From assembly GCA_963707015.1 (NCBI GenBank), contig CAVPOO010000007.1, forward strand, positions 248,001 to 312,000: DNA of 64,000 nucleotides, given 5' to 3'. Origin of the DNA: CAVPOO01 sp963707015 (GTDB lineage: Bacteria > Pseudomonadota > Gammaproteobacteria > Thiohalobacterales > Thiohalobacteraceae). This document shows positions 27,385 through 36,665 of this stretch, piece by piece (the first letter of the stretch is position 1; every line of letters begins with the position of its first letter). Position numbers and translations under genes: made by a program. The notes beneath the pieces were generated by a model. It did not search any database. It saw only the letters and a program-made list of their open reading frames with translations, and was not told where the DNA came from.

Positions 27385-27486
27385 GGAATCTCTGATTAGT
27401 TCGTCATTCCGGGCGGAGCGTAGCGTCGACTCTAAATCCAGTGGTTAGAAGTCAATGTGTTACTGGATTCCGGCATGCACCGGAGG
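27385..27486. repeat. GTCATTCCGG-type dispersed repeat, copy 1
   Basis: About 100 bp containing GGAATCTCTGATTAG, CGTCATTCCGG, CGGAGCGTAGCG, AGTCAATGTGTTA and GGATTCCGGCATGC. The same blocks occur in the same order on the opposite strand at 35650-35756. No coding content. Confidence 0.85.
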
Positions 27487-27519
27487 GAAAAAACCCAGGA
27501 TTCCGTTCTGGCTCTTGAC

Positions 27520-27690
<171 letters not shown>

Positions 27691-27706
27691 ACGGATCCCA
27701 ACTGCC

Positions 27707-28507
27707 TCAGCCTGGTCCGACGCTCCGCAGCCTGCCCCTGTTTCTCTCCAGCAGCGAGCGCACGGTGACCAGCAGCAGGTAGAAGAATCCCAGTGAAAAC
27801 AGCACCAGCAGCACCGCGAGGTAGGCGAACAGGTCGGGCGCCTTCATCAGCAGCGTCATCAGCGAGTCCTCGTAATAAAAGAACCACTGATGTCCTTCCG
27901 GAAAGATCAGCGTATGCCATTTGTAGAATAATGCTTTCGCGCCGGACAGCAGGATAAGCGCGGCCAGCGCCGCCAGGCACGCCACGGTGGCGGCCGTGGC
28001 ATGGCCGGGTTTCGGGAGACTTTTTGCCTGCCACCCGCGCAGCACCAGCGCCGCGCAAAAGACCAGACCCGCAACCCAGGAGGCCTGCCTGAGCCGCCCG
28101 AGAAGATCGGCGACGTCCTGCAGGTGGATAATCTCGGCCTTGCGCAACAGGGTATCGATCGGCCGGCCTTCCCGGTCGGAATAGACGATCGTCTCCAGCC
28201 CCGTGCCGCCGTGGTTCACCGCCTCGAGGATCTGCCCGAACAGCGCAACCCGCTGCTCCCGCGTCGTGGTTTCGAAGCCGCGTTTGTAGCGGTGCGTGGG
28301 GGCGTAGGTTTCTATAGTCTCCCCGATGCCGGCCAGGTCATACACAGCGGCGTAGAAGAAATTGAAGGCGCTCAGGGTATACCAGGCGGCAACCAGGCTG
28401 AGCCATAAGCCGCACACGAGAACGATGCCGGTGACCGCGCCGTTAGCGACCCGCGCCAGCCTGCCCGCAGTGGCACCCCGCGTGGACAGCTTGTCTGTCT
28501 CGTTCAC
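27707..28507 (-). CDS. DUF1461-like integral membrane protein
   Basis: 266 aa with four to five predicted membrane helices (about 25-50, 143-160, 170-192, 225-250). The segment ALFYKWHTLIFPEGHQWFFYYEDSLMTLL and the preceding VIHLQDV-type HLQDVADLL resemble DUF1461 (TIGR01906), a membrane family of unknown function. It is the last gene of the metal-efflux operon, 54 bp after cusA; a link to metal handling is only positional. Confidence 0.65.
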   Translation of the reverse strand: MNETDKLSTRGATAGRLARVANGAVTGIVLVCGLWLSLVAAWYTLSAFNFFYAAVYDLAGIGETIETYAPTHRYKRGFETTTREQRVALFGQILEAVNHGGTGLETIVYSDREGRPIDTLLRKAEIIHLQDVADLLGRLRQASWVAGLVFCAALVLRGWQAKSLPKPGHATAATVACLAALAALILLSGAKALFYKWHTLIFPEGHQWFFYYEDSLMTLLMKAPDLFAYLAVLLVLFSLGFFYLLLVTVRSLLERNRGRLRSVGPG

Positions 28508-28561
28508 GCGACCCCTCCATCCCCTGGCGGGATCACCGACAGACAGGCGGCCGACGCCGGC

Positions 28562-31500
28562 TCAGGCGTCGGCACGCCGGCTCTCACGCACCACCAGCAC
28601 CAGCGCATAGACCACGGGCAACACCAGCAGGCTCAGGATGGTTACCGTCACCATCCCGCCGATCATGGGTGCGGCAATACGCTGCATCACCTCGGAACCG
28701 GTACCGCTGCCCCACATGATGGGCAGCAGACCGGCGGTTATCGCCGTTGCGGTCATGGCGATGGGCCGCACGCGTTCCGACGTGCCTGCATGCACGGCCG
28801 CCATGATCTCACCGGCGTCCAGCCGGACCGGCGCCGCCGGCCTGTCCTGACCGCCCGCGCCTGTCCCGGTCCGCGCCTTGTCCTGCCGGCGCCTCGCCAC
28901 GGTGTGGTCGATGAAGGTCAGTACCAGGACGCCGATTTCCGCGGCAACGCCCGCGAGTGCGATAAAACCCACCGCAACCGCGACGGACAGATTGAAGCCG
29001 AGCCAGTACACCAGCCAGAACCCGCCGATGAGGCCGAAGGGGATGGACAACATGACTACCAGAGGCTCGCTGAAATTCCGGAAGTTGAAGTACAGCAGCA
29101 GGAAAATAATCAGCAGTGTCACCGGCACCACCAGACGCAGCCGCTCGGCCGCCCGCTGCATGTATTCGAACTGACCCGACCACAGGACGGTGTAGCCTGG
29201 CGGGATCTTCACCTGTGCCTCCACCACCTGTCTCGCCTTGGCCACGTAGCCGCCGATATCGGAGCCCCTGATATCCACATAGACCCAGGCATTGGGCCGC
29301 GAATTTTCGCTCTTGATTGACGGCGGTCCACGCCGCATGTGCGCATCGGCGACCAGCGAGAGCGGTATCTGTGTCCCCGTGGGCGTCGGAATCAATACGC
29401 GTTTCAGTTCCTCAAGGTTATCGCGCAGCTCCCGCGGGTAGCGCAGATTCACGGGATAGCGCTCGAGGCCTTCGACGGTCTGGGTGATATTCATGCCGCC
29501 GATGGCAGTCTGAATGACATCCTGTATGTCTCCCACCGTCAGCCCATAGCGCGCCGCCTCTTCCCGATTGATATCAAAGTCCAGGTAATAGCCGCCGGCG
29601 GCCTTGTCGCCGAAGGCCGAAAGGGTCTCCGGAAGCGCCTTCAGTGCCCGCTCGATTTCACCGGCGACCCGCTCGAGAACCGTCAGGTCGGGTCCGCTGA
29701 CCTTGATCCCGACAGGCGTCTTGATGCCGGTGGATAACATATCGATACGGGTCTTGATGGGCATGGTCCAGGCGTTGGCCAGACCGGGGAACCGGATGGC
29801 GGCATCCATCGCCTGCATCACATCCCGAGTGGTCCTGGCGGGATCCGGCCAGTCCGCCCTTGGTTTGAGCCGCACGGTGGTCTCGATCATGGAGAGCGGC
29901 GCCGGATCCGTTGCGGTCTCGGCGCGCCCCACCTTGCCGAATACCGATTCCACTTCGGGAAAGGTCTTGAGGATCTTGTCCGTTTGCTGCAGCAGCTCCT
30001 TCGCCTTGGTGATGGAAAGCCCGGGATAGGTGGTCGGCATATAGAGAATGTCACCCTCATCCAGCGGCGGCATGAATTCACTGCCCAGTCGTGCCACGGG
30101 ATAGAGGCTCCCCACCAGCAACACGACTGCAAGGGACAGCGTAAGCCAGCGCCAGCGCATGGCCAGGCGCAACGCCGGTGCATGAACGCTGTGCAGCGCC
30201 CGGCTCACCGGATTCCTTGCCTCGGGCAGAATCCTGCCGCGGATGAAGTAACCCATCAGCACCGGCACCAGCGTGATCGCCAGCAGCGCCGCCGCCGCCA
30301 TGGCATAGGTCTTGGTAAATGCCAGCGGCGAGAACAGCCGTCCCTCCTGGGCCTGGAGCGTGAACACCGGCAGGAAGGAGACGGTGATAATGAGCAATGA
30401 GAAGAACAACGCCGGTCCCACCTCCCTGGCGGCCTCGGCCACCGCTTCCCAGCGCGCGGTGGCATCGAGGGGTGCGCCCCGCTCGCTCGCCGCGTGTTCG
30501 AGATGTTTGTGCGCATTCTCGATCATGACGATAGCACCGTCCACCATGGCCCCGATGGCAATCGCAATGCCGCCGAGCGACATGATGTTGGCGTTGATGC
30601 CCTGCCATTTCATGACAATAAAGGCCAGCAGGATGCCCATGGGCAGGGTCAGGATGGCGACCAGGGCGGAACGTGCGTGCAGCAGGAACACAATGGTGAT
30701 GAGGCTGACGATGAGGGATTCCTCGATGAGCGTCCGCTTGAGGTTATTCACCGCGCGCTCGATCAGCGCACCGCGGTCGTAGACCGTTACCAGTTGCACG
30801 CCTGGCGGCAGGCCCTTTTTCAGTTCCGCAAGCTTTTCGCGCACCCCCTTGATGGTGGCCAGGGCATTCCCGCCATAACGCATCACCACCACCCCGCCGG
30901 CCACCTCGCCTTCGCCGTCGAGTTCGACGAGACCCCGGCGCAGTTCCGGCCCGAGCTGCACGTTGGCGACGTCGACCAGCCGAATCGGCGTGCCGTCGCT
31001 GTCGACACCCACGGGAACCTGTTTCAGGTCCTCGATGCCACCGAGGTATCCCAGGCCGCGCACCATGTATTCGGTCTCGGCCATCTCGACCAGCTTGCCG
31101 CCGACATCCTGGTTCGAACGCTTAATGGCATGCGCCACCTTTGACAGGGGTATCTGGTAGGCAAGCAGTGCGTTGGGGTCGACCTCCACCTGGTACTGCT
31201 TGACGTAGCCGCCTACCGAAGCGACTTCCGCCACACCCTTCACCGTCTGCAGGGGGTAGCGCAGATACCAGTCCTGTATCGAACGCAGGTCGGCCAGATC
31301 ATGCCTGCCACTGGTGTCCACCAGCGCGTATTCATAGATCCAGCCAACGCCCGTCGCATCCGGCCCGAGACTGGGTGTGACACCGGCAGGCAGTCGGCCG
31401 CTCACATAGTTCAGATACTCCAGCACCCGGGAGCGCGCCCAGTACAGGTCAGTACCGTCCTCGAAGAGGATGTAGACGAAGGACAAGCCGAAGAAGGAAT

Positions 31501-31753
31501 AGCCGCGCACCACCCGGGCACCCGGCACCGCCAGCATGGCCGTGGTCAGCGGATAGGTCACCTGGTCCTCCACAACCTGCGGAGCCTGACCGGCGTAGTG
31601 CGTAAAGACGATGACCTGGACGTCAGAGAGATCCGGAATCGCATCCAGAGGGGTGTGCGCGAGTGACCAGATACCCGCCGCCACCAGAATCACGGTCGCG
31701 ATCAGTACCTGAAACCGGTCGCGCAGCGAGGCATCAATGATGGCACGGATCAT
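28562..31753 (-). CDS. cusA: Cu/Ag-type heavy-metal efflux RND pump
   Basis: Inner-membrane proton-driven pump of 1063 aa, the normal HME-RND length. N-terminal helix, two large periplasmic loops and twelve helices. The TM4 motif GAMVDGAIVMIENAHKHLE places it in the CusA/SilA (HME4) group rather than CzcA, whose motif differs. DPLSMIETTVRLKPRADW-like and FMPPLDEGDILYMPTT segments are typical. It works with CusB and CusC encoded upstream. The intercistronic gap to cusB is unusually long because it is filled by heptamer tract E. Confidence 0.92.
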   Translation of the reverse strand: MIRAIIDASLRDRFQVLIATVILVAAGIWSLAHTPLDAIPDLSDVQVIVFTHYAGQAPQVVEDQVTYPLTTAMLAVPGARVVRGYSFFGLSFVYILFEDGTDLYWARSRVLEYLNYVSGRLPAGVTPSLGPDATGVGWIYEYALVDTSGRHDLADLRSIQDWYLRYPLQTVKGVAEVASVGGYVKQYQVEVDPNALLAYQIPLSKVAHAIKRSNQDVGGKLVEMAETEYMVRGLGYLGGIEDLKQVPVGVDSDGTPIRLVDVANVQLGPELRRGLVELDGEGEVAGGVVVMRYGGNALATIKGVREKLAELKKGLPPGVQLVTVYDRGALIERAVNNLKRTLIEESLIVSLITIVFLLHARSALVAILTLPMGILLAFIVMKWQGINANIMSLGGIAIAIGAMVDGAIVMIENAHKHLEHAASERGAPLDATARWEAVAEAAREVGPALFFSLLIITVSFLPVFTLQAQEGRLFSPLAFTKTYAMAAAALLAITLVPVLMGYFIRGRILPEARNPVSRALHSVHAPALRLAMRWRWLTLSLAVVLLVGSLYPVARLGSEFMPPLDEGDILYMPTTYPGLSITKAKELLQQTDKILKTFPEVESVFGKVGRAETATDPAPLSMIETTVRLKPRADWPDPARTTRDVMQAMDAAIRFPGLANAWTMPIKTRIDMLSTGIKTPVGIKVSGPDLTVLERVAGEIERALKALPETLSAFGDKAAGGYYLDFDINREEAARYGLTVGDIQDVIQTAIGGMNITQTVEGLERYPVNLRYPRELRDNLEELKRVLIPTPTGTQIPLSLVADAHMRRGPPSIKSENSRPNAWVYVDIRGSDIGGYVAKARQVVEAQVKIPPGYTVLWSGQFEYMQRAAERLRLVVPVTLLIIFLLLYFNFRNFSEPLVVMLSIPFGLIGGFWLVYWLGFNLSVAVAVGFIALAGVAAEIGVLVLTFIDHTVARRRQDKARTGTGAGGQDRPAAPVRLDAGEIMAAVHAGTSERVRPIAMTATAITAGLLPIMWGSGTGSEVMQRIAAPMIGGMVTVTILSLLVLPVVYALVLVVRESRRADA

Positions 31754-31764
31754 GAGGGACTCCG

Positions 31765-32135
31765 GGAGGAGTAAGGAGTAAGGAGTGAGGAGTAAGGAGT
31801 GAGGAGTGAGGAGTGAGGCGCAAGCGGTTGAAGCAGACTGTCCCCTCCCCTGTCTGACTCCGGCGTGACGCCCCTGTTCCGAATTCCGTACTCTGTATTC
31901 TGTATTCTGGCTCCTGAATTCTGCCCTTTGTATTCTGTCTCCTGTATTCTGTATTCCGTATGCTGTGTTCTGTATTCTGAATTCTGGATTCTGGCTCCTG
32001 AATTCTGAATTCCGCCCTTTGTATTCTGTCTCCTGAATTCTGTCTCCTGAATTCTGTCTCCTGTATTCTGTGTTCCGTATTCTGTATTCTGACTTCTGAC
32101 TTCTGACTTCTGACTTCTGAATTCTGGATTCTTAC
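31765..32135. repeat. Tandem heptamer repeat tract E, inside the cus operon
   Basis: About 370 bp between the cusA start and the cusB stop. It starts with AGGAGTA/AGGAGTG units on one strand, has a short unique middle, and then many TATTCTG, CTCCTGA, ATTCTGA and CTTCTGA units. It is the longest of the five tracts, and it separates two genes that must be co-expressed. Confidence 0.95.
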
Positions 32136-32137
32136 CT

Positions 32138-33460
32138 TTATTTGCCCCCTTCATCACCCTCCCCCCCTTGCATCGCTTCCCCCCCCGACATCGCCTCCCG
32201 CATCTTCGCCGTCGCCTCGCGCAGCTTGGACTCGGAGTCAATCAGGAACTGGCTCGATGTCACCACTTCCTCACCCGGTTTCACACCCGTCAGGACCTGC
32301 ACCAGTCCCTGTGAACTGACACCCAGCGCGACTTCACGCGGCTCGAACTTGCCGGGTGCACGGACGACGAACACCTGTTCGCGTTCACCGGACCGCACCA
32401 CCGCCTCGGCAGGGATCACCACCGCGTCCACCTGGCGCTGTGCCAGAATGGAGACATCGGCAAACATCTCCGGCTTGAGCAACAGGCCGGGATTCTCGAA
32501 AACCATGCGCACCTTGATGGTCCGGGTCCTGGCTTGCGCATACGGATAGATATAGGCGACCCGGCCGGTGAAGGTCCGGCCGGGAATGCCCGCCAGATGC
32601 ATCTCGACGGGGTCTCCTGCCGCAATCCACGGCAGCTCGTTTTCGTAGACGTCGGCATAGACCCACACCGTCGACAGGTCGGCGATCATGTAGAGCTCTG
32701 TCTGCGGGGTTACATACTCCCCTTTGCGCGCGCCAATCTTCACGATGACGCCGTCGAAGGGAGAATGAATGTGCAGGTGCTTCTTGATCTTGCGTGATGT
32801 CTCCAGTTCCCGGATCTGGTGTTCCGGAACGTCCAGCAGCTCCAGGCGTTCACGGGCGCTGCTGGCAAGGTCTTCCGCGCCCTGCTGGATTTCCTGGTAG
32901 GGGCTGTTTTTCAGCACGTCCCGGCTGTTCAGGGCCAGCAGGTATTCCTGCTGACTGGTCACCAGTTGCGGTGAATAGATGTTGAGCAGCATGGCGTCTT
33001 TGCCGATCTGTTCGCCGGTCTTGTCAATGTAGAGCTCCTCGATCCAGCCTTCGATCTTGGGATGCAGACGCGCGAGGTGTTCCTCGTCATAGTCCACGCG
33101 CCCAACAGCACGGATGGTCCGGCTCAGGGCCCGCTGCTCCGCCAGCGAGGTACGTACGCCGATGTTCTGGACCGTCACCGGATCGATTTGGACCGTACCT
33201 GGCGGTGCACTGCGGGCGGCACCCGCTTTCTCCGCATAGACAGGAATGTAATCCATGCCCATCTCATCCTGCGCAGGCACGGTCGAGGTAATCGCCGGGT
33301 TCATGGGATTGCGGTAGAAAAGCACCGTTCGCTCCGCCCGAGCCGAGTCACCGGAACCCGCCTGACCGCTGCGCGGTGCCTTCTGCAGGGCCAGCCAGTA
33401 GCCCCCGCCGGCACCCATGGCCAGGGTCAGTAAAGCGACCACCAGGGCCTGTCTATTCAT
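32138..33460 (-). CDS. cusB: RND efflux periplasmic adaptor
   Basis: Membrane-fusion protein of 440 aa linking CusA and CusC. N-terminal anchor, then a metal-binding segment YRNPMNPAITSTVPAQDEMGMDYIPVY with the methionines of the heavy-metal-binding domain. Lipoyl, hairpin and beta-barrel parts follow (RLHPKIEGWIEELYIDKTGEQI, HIHSPFDGVIVKI, VVIPAEAVVRSGER). The C-terminus EAMSGGEAMQGGEGDEGGK is low-complexity and directly abuts heptamer tract E. Overlaps cusC by 8 bp. Confidence 0.92.
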   Translation of the reverse strand: MNRQALVVALLTLAMGAGGGYWLALQKAPRSGQAGSGDSARAERTVLFYRNPMNPAITSTVPAQDEMGMDYIPVYAEKAGAARSAPPGTVQIDPVTVQNIGVRTSLAEQRALSRTIRAVGRVDYDEEHLARLHPKIEGWIEELYIDKTGEQIGKDAMLLNIYSPQLVTSQQEYLLALNSRDVLKNSPYQEIQQGAEDLASSARERLELLDVPEHQIRELETSRKIKKHLHIHSPFDGVIVKIGARKGEYVTPQTELYMIADLSTVWVYADVYENELPWIAAGDPVEMHLAGIPGRTFTGRVAYIYPYAQARTRTIKVRMVFENPGLLLKPEMFADVSILAQRQVDAVVIPAEAVVRSGEREQVFVVRAPGKFEPREVALGVSSQGLVQVLTGVKPGEEVVTSSQFLIDSESKLREATAKMREAMSGGEAMQGGEGDEGGK

Positions 33461-34775
33461 GGGTCACCTCCCGGCCTACGGCGGCGGTCAGCTCTGCCAG
33501 TGCCTGCTGCGCCTCGGACAGCGCCTGCCAGTAACGGGTTTCGTGGTTATAGAGTGTGATCTGCGAACGCACCAGATTCAGAAAATCCACCTTGTTCACC
33601 TGATAGCCGGCCAGCATGGAGGCGACGGTCTGGCGCGCCTGCGGGATGATGCCGGTTTCAAACAACAGGGCCTGTTCCCGCGCCTGCTGGTAGTCCGCCA
33701 GGGCCGCCGAGATGTCGGCCTGCACCTTGACGCGTTCATCCTCCAGCGCATAGCGGTGCGCCAGCCGCTCGCTGCTGCGCTGATCGATTGCGCGGTTCTG
33801 CTTGCGGCTGGCATACAGTGGCACGCTCATGTTGAACCTGAAGCTCGCGAAGTCGTCGCGCGACGAGCCATCCGGATTGTCTCCACCCCGAAAGCCGTAG
33901 AGGGCCCCGACCTGAAAGTCCGGCATGCGATCCTTGCGGGCAAGCTCAAGACGCGCATCGGCGGCATGCAGTTCGCTCAGGGATTTTGCCAGCCGCGGAC
34001 GCGCCTCGTCCGCCATCTGGAAAAGTTTCGGGCCAGGCAGGAGGTCGGGCAGGTCTGTCGCGACCTTTTCGGGCAGCACCACTGGCGTGTTCGCAGGCTG
34101 ATTCAACAGGGCATTCAGCCGAGCGACATCGTTGCGCCGCGCCCCCTCGAGCTGAAGCGTGCGGTCCATCAACTGGGATAACTCCACCTGGGCAAGCAGG
34201 ACATCCTGCTGGAGGCCCTCACCGACTTTGTACTTGGTCTGCGCGATTTCCACGAACTGGCGAAGCAGGTCCTGGTTGCGGCGGACGATCTCCAGCGATC
34301 TGTCCACGTAGAACAGCCGCCACCAGGTAACCTTCACGTCGCTGATCAAGCGCAGGCGGGTTTCCTCAACGCTGCTCCCGGCCGCCTCGGCTTCGAAGCC
34401 CGCCGCCTTCTCCTTCAGGGCGAGCTTGCCGGGAAACGGCAGGGCCTGACTGATACCAAACTGCATCTGGGTCATGGCCTCCTGCCTGCGGTCAAAACTG
34501 TCGACAGGCAGGTTCAGCGCATTGAAGCCGACCATGGGATCGGGCAGGCTGCCGGCCTGCGGCGGAACCGCCGCCGCGGCCTGTGCCCGCGCACGCATTT
34601 CGGCAAGACCGGGGTTGCCATCCAGCGCCAGCGCCACAGCCCGGTCCAGGCCGAGCACACCGGCAGCGGCATCCGCCCGAGGGGCCGCTCCCGCACCCGG
34701 CGGCAGACTCATCCCCAGCAAGAACCCGAAAACAAGGCAGGGAGAAACCCGACGATACTGGCTGTTACCTGACAT
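33453..34775 (-). CDS. cusC: TolC-family outer-membrane efflux protein
   Basis: Outer-membrane channel of 440 aa with signal peptide (about residues 8-30, PPGAGA). Repeated coiled-coil helices typical of OEP proteins, e.g. ALALDGNPGLAEMRARAQAA and TKYKVGEGLQQDVLLAQVELSQLMDR. The ATG at 34775 has AGGAG eight bases upstream; a GTG two codons earlier is less likely. Second gene of the operon. Confidence 0.9.
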   Translation of the reverse strand: MSGNSQYRRVSPCLVFGFLLGMSLPPGAGAAPRADAAAGVLGLDRAVALALDGNPGLAEMRARAQAAAAVPPQAGSLPDPMVGFNALNLPVDSFDRRQEAMTQMQFGISQALPFPGKLALKEKAAGFEAEAAGSSVEETRLRLISDVKVTWWRLFYVDRSLEIVRRNQDLLRQFVEIAQTKYKVGEGLQQDVLLAQVELSQLMDRTLQLEGARRNDVARLNALLNQPANTPVVLPEKVATDLPDLLPGPKLFQMADEARPRLAKSLSELHAADARLELARKDRMPDFQVGALYGFRGGDNPDGSSRDDFASFRFNMSVPLYASRKQNRAIDQRSSERLAHRYALEDERVKVQADISAALADYQQAREQALLFETGIIPQARQTVASMLAGYQVNKVDFLNLVRSQITLYNHETRYWQALSEAQQALAELTAAVGREVTHE

Positions 34776-34825
34776 GACCACTCTCCTTCAATGAAAGCCG
34801 CAACGAACTTTCTCAGGGAGTGCGA

Positions 34826-35251
34826 TCAGATCAACAGGCTGCAGTACGCGTAGAAGAGTTGAGATTGATAACCCAGGCCGCGGGCATCCAGGCGCGCGGC
34901 GGACCGCGCCCCGCTTGCCCAGGGATCTCCGACCGGGATGCGGACCGGCACCGCGGCCAGCAGGGGCTGAAGCCCGACACCGTCATCGAGCAGCTGACTG
35001 TTATCCGCGGCCTGCATGGCTGGACAGGGCTCGAACTGGCAGCCTGAGCCATCGGGAGCCTGACCGTCGTGGTGGTGGGCGTCGGACTGTGGCGGACAAA
35101 AGCCACAGTGCGACATGACACCCTTGCCGCCATCACCCGACTCGGCCATCGCACAGCCGAGCGCCGCCGACGGCAACCAGGCGACGACGATCAGCAGGAG
35201 GAGGCCCTTCATGAAGGCCCGATGGCGGTTATGGCGAAAGTAATGCAGCAT
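34826..35251 (-). CDS. Exported His/Cys-rich protein heading the cus operon
   Basis: 141 aa. Signal peptide with basic start (HRHRAFMKGLLLLIVVAWLPSAALG), then a cluster of possible metal ligands: MSHCGFCPPQSDAHHHDGQ and CQFEPCPAM. It is the first gene of the operon, 50 bp before cusC, and similar small periplasmic proteins accompany copper exporters. A copper-binding or sensing role is inference; I do not recognise a named family with confidence. Confidence 0.6.
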   Translation of the reverse strand: MLHYFRHNRHRAFMKGLLLLIVVAWLPSAALGCAMAESGDGGKGVMSHCGFCPPQSDAHHHDGQAPDGSGCQFEPCPAMQAADNSQLLDDGVGLQPLLAAVPVRIPVGDPWASGARSAARLDARGLGYQSQLFYAYCSLLI

Positions 35252-35400
35252 GATCCGTTAAGTGAAAGTCCCTGTTACAGACAGGCAAATTTCATACCGA
35301 TTATCGTAGGCGCATGGCCTCACAGCGGTCAAGTGAATAAGACCCCGGCCAGGATCTCGAGTTCACGGCGGATCATCCCGCCATCGGCCGGTAAAATAAT

Positions 35401-35452
35401 GTATGGCCACGGAATCCACGGAAAAACACGGAAAGAACAAACACCCATTAGG
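35401..35452. repeat. CCACGGAATCCACGG palindrome copy C, left arm
   Basis: TATGGCCACGGAATCCACGG through AACACCCATTAG. The matching right arm is displaced to 35759-35830 by about 300 bp of inserted repeats, so this copy was split. Confidence 0.85.
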
Positions 35453-35463
35453 GAACGTCTGAT

Positions 35464-35640
35464 TAACCCGCATTTCTCACCGGGATCCCGGATGCTGGCG
35501 CAAGTCCGGGCGCGCGAGAACCAGCCAGGGCCGGGATAGGCACGGCCTGATTACACGCTGTCTTTTTTCTGATCTGCACTCTGTTCCTTACCTCAGTGCA
35601 TTATGTGACTCTATCGCCGCCCGGTGAGAAATGCGGGTTA
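35464..35640. mobile_element. MITE-like element, copy 2
   Basis: About 177 bp with terminal inverted repeats AACCCGCATTTCTCACCGGG and CCCGGTGAGAAATGCGGGTT, flanked by TTA / TAA. The internal sequence (AAGTCCGGGCGCGCGAGAAC, GGCCGGGATAGGCA, ACCTCAGTGCATTATGTGAC) matches copy 1 except that copy 1 has an extra segment. It is inserted within palindrome copy C. Confidence 0.9.
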
Positions 35641-35649
35641 ACTCATTTT

Positions 35650-35756
35650 CCGTCATTCCGGCGCATGCCGGAATCCACTAACACATTGACTTCCAGGCAC
35701 TGGATTCCGGGTCTCCGCTACGCTCCGCGAGGAATGACAACTTAACCAGAGATTCC
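35650..35756. repeat. GTCATTCCGG-type dispersed repeat, copy 2
   Basis: Reverse-complement relative of 27385-27486, with the same block order (GGAATCTCTG, CGGAGCGTAGCG, AGTCAATGTGTTA, GGATTCCGGCATGC). It lies between the MITE-like element and the right arm of palindrome copy C. Confidence 0.85.
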
Positions 35757-36665
35757 TTACAATTTTTTCCGTGTTTTTCCGTGGATTCCGTGGCCATACT
35801 GTCCGTCATCATCAGATCGAAGATAGTGTGGCGGGACAGGCGCGCTCAACATGATCACCTCAATCTCCTCGGTGATTTCCTCCTGGCGCAGAACATTCGA
35901 TTGCCGCGCAAGCTCGGCGAGGCTTTCGTCGAGATGCGATACCGCGCCGTCCAGGTGCTGGAGACGGATCTGGTTTTCGGCGAGCAGGGAGGTATACAGC
36001 ACCTGGTTCAGAGATGCGAACAGATAGTGATCCGTCAGTTCGGACAGGAAGGTTGCGGGCTCCAGATTCAGCTCCGGCGGATGACTGAAGGCGGGTGCCG
36101 TCCCGCGCAGGGCCTGAAACGGCGGCAGCAGCCGTTCGCTGAGAACCCGCTCGGAGTCCGCCTCGCGGTAAAGCACAGTCAGTGTCAGTGAACCGTGACC
36201 TGGCTGGAGTCTGGCCAGGGCGCTGACGATGTGACTCAACACGCGCTCGACCTCTTCCGCGACGTTGGCGCCCTCGATGAAGACGGCCACGCGCGGATCG
36301 GCTTCGAGTCGGCTGCGCAGCCGGCCGCCGACTGCGATCACTGACGGCGCGTCAGGCCGCGATTCCTTCAGCGCGGTATCGAGTTGCCGCAAGAGGGATG
36401 CATTGAAAGCGCCACAGAAACCACGCTCAGTTCCGACCACGAGGTGGAGGTGCGCCATCTCCCTGGGCGGGCTGTCTGGATAGGGGTAGAAACCGAGAAA
36501 ATCCGCCCCCACCCGTTCCATAGTGCTCACGACGCTGCGCTGGGCATCGAGAAAACGCGTCAGCTTGCGGGTCTCTATGTAGGCGAGGGTCTTCATGGAA
36601 TTCATGATCTCCCGGATCTCGTCCAGCCTGTACCGGTGACTGTCCACATCGCGGCGTCGGCTCAT
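35757..36665 (-). CDS. atpG: N-ATPase gamma subunit, C-terminus fused to a repeat
   Basis: 302 aa, central stalk of a rotary ATPase. N-terminus SRRRDVDSHRYRLDEIREIMNSMKTLAYIETRKL and C-terminal helix LRQEEITEEIEVIMLSA match F1 gamma. After LSAPVPPHYLR the reading frame runs through the dispersed repeat (SDDDGQYGHGIHGKTRKKL), so the native last residues are lost. The start overlaps the alpha stop by 4 bp. Last gene of the N-type order; may be non-functional given the state of the cluster. Confidence 0.85.
   Translation of the reverse strand: MSRRRDVDSHRYRLDEIREIMNSMKTLAYIETRKLTRFLDAQRSVVSTMERVGADFLGFYPYPDSPPREMAHLHLVVGTERGFCGAFNASLLRQLDTALKESRPDAPSVIAVGGRLRSRLEADPRVAVFIEGANVAEEVERVLSHIVSALARLQPGHGSLTLTVLYREADSERVLSERLLPPFQALRGTAPAFSHPPELNLEPATFLSELTDHYLFASLNQVLYTSLLAENQIRLQHLDGAVSHLDESLAELARQSNVLRQEEITEEIEVIMLSAPVPPHYLRSDDDGQYGHGIHGKTRKKL
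35759..35830. repeat. CCACGGAATCCACGG palindrome copy C, right arm
   Basis: AATTTTTTCCGTG, CCGTGGATTCCGTGGCCATA and CGTCATCATCAGATCGAAG. It encodes, in reverse, the last ~20 residues of the atpG frame. Confidence 0.85.

Noticed and set aside
31750..32241. 163-aa frame with a repeating peptide in the cus operon
   Set aside because: It is the translation of 7-bp tandem units, which stay open in several frames; not a real repeat protein.
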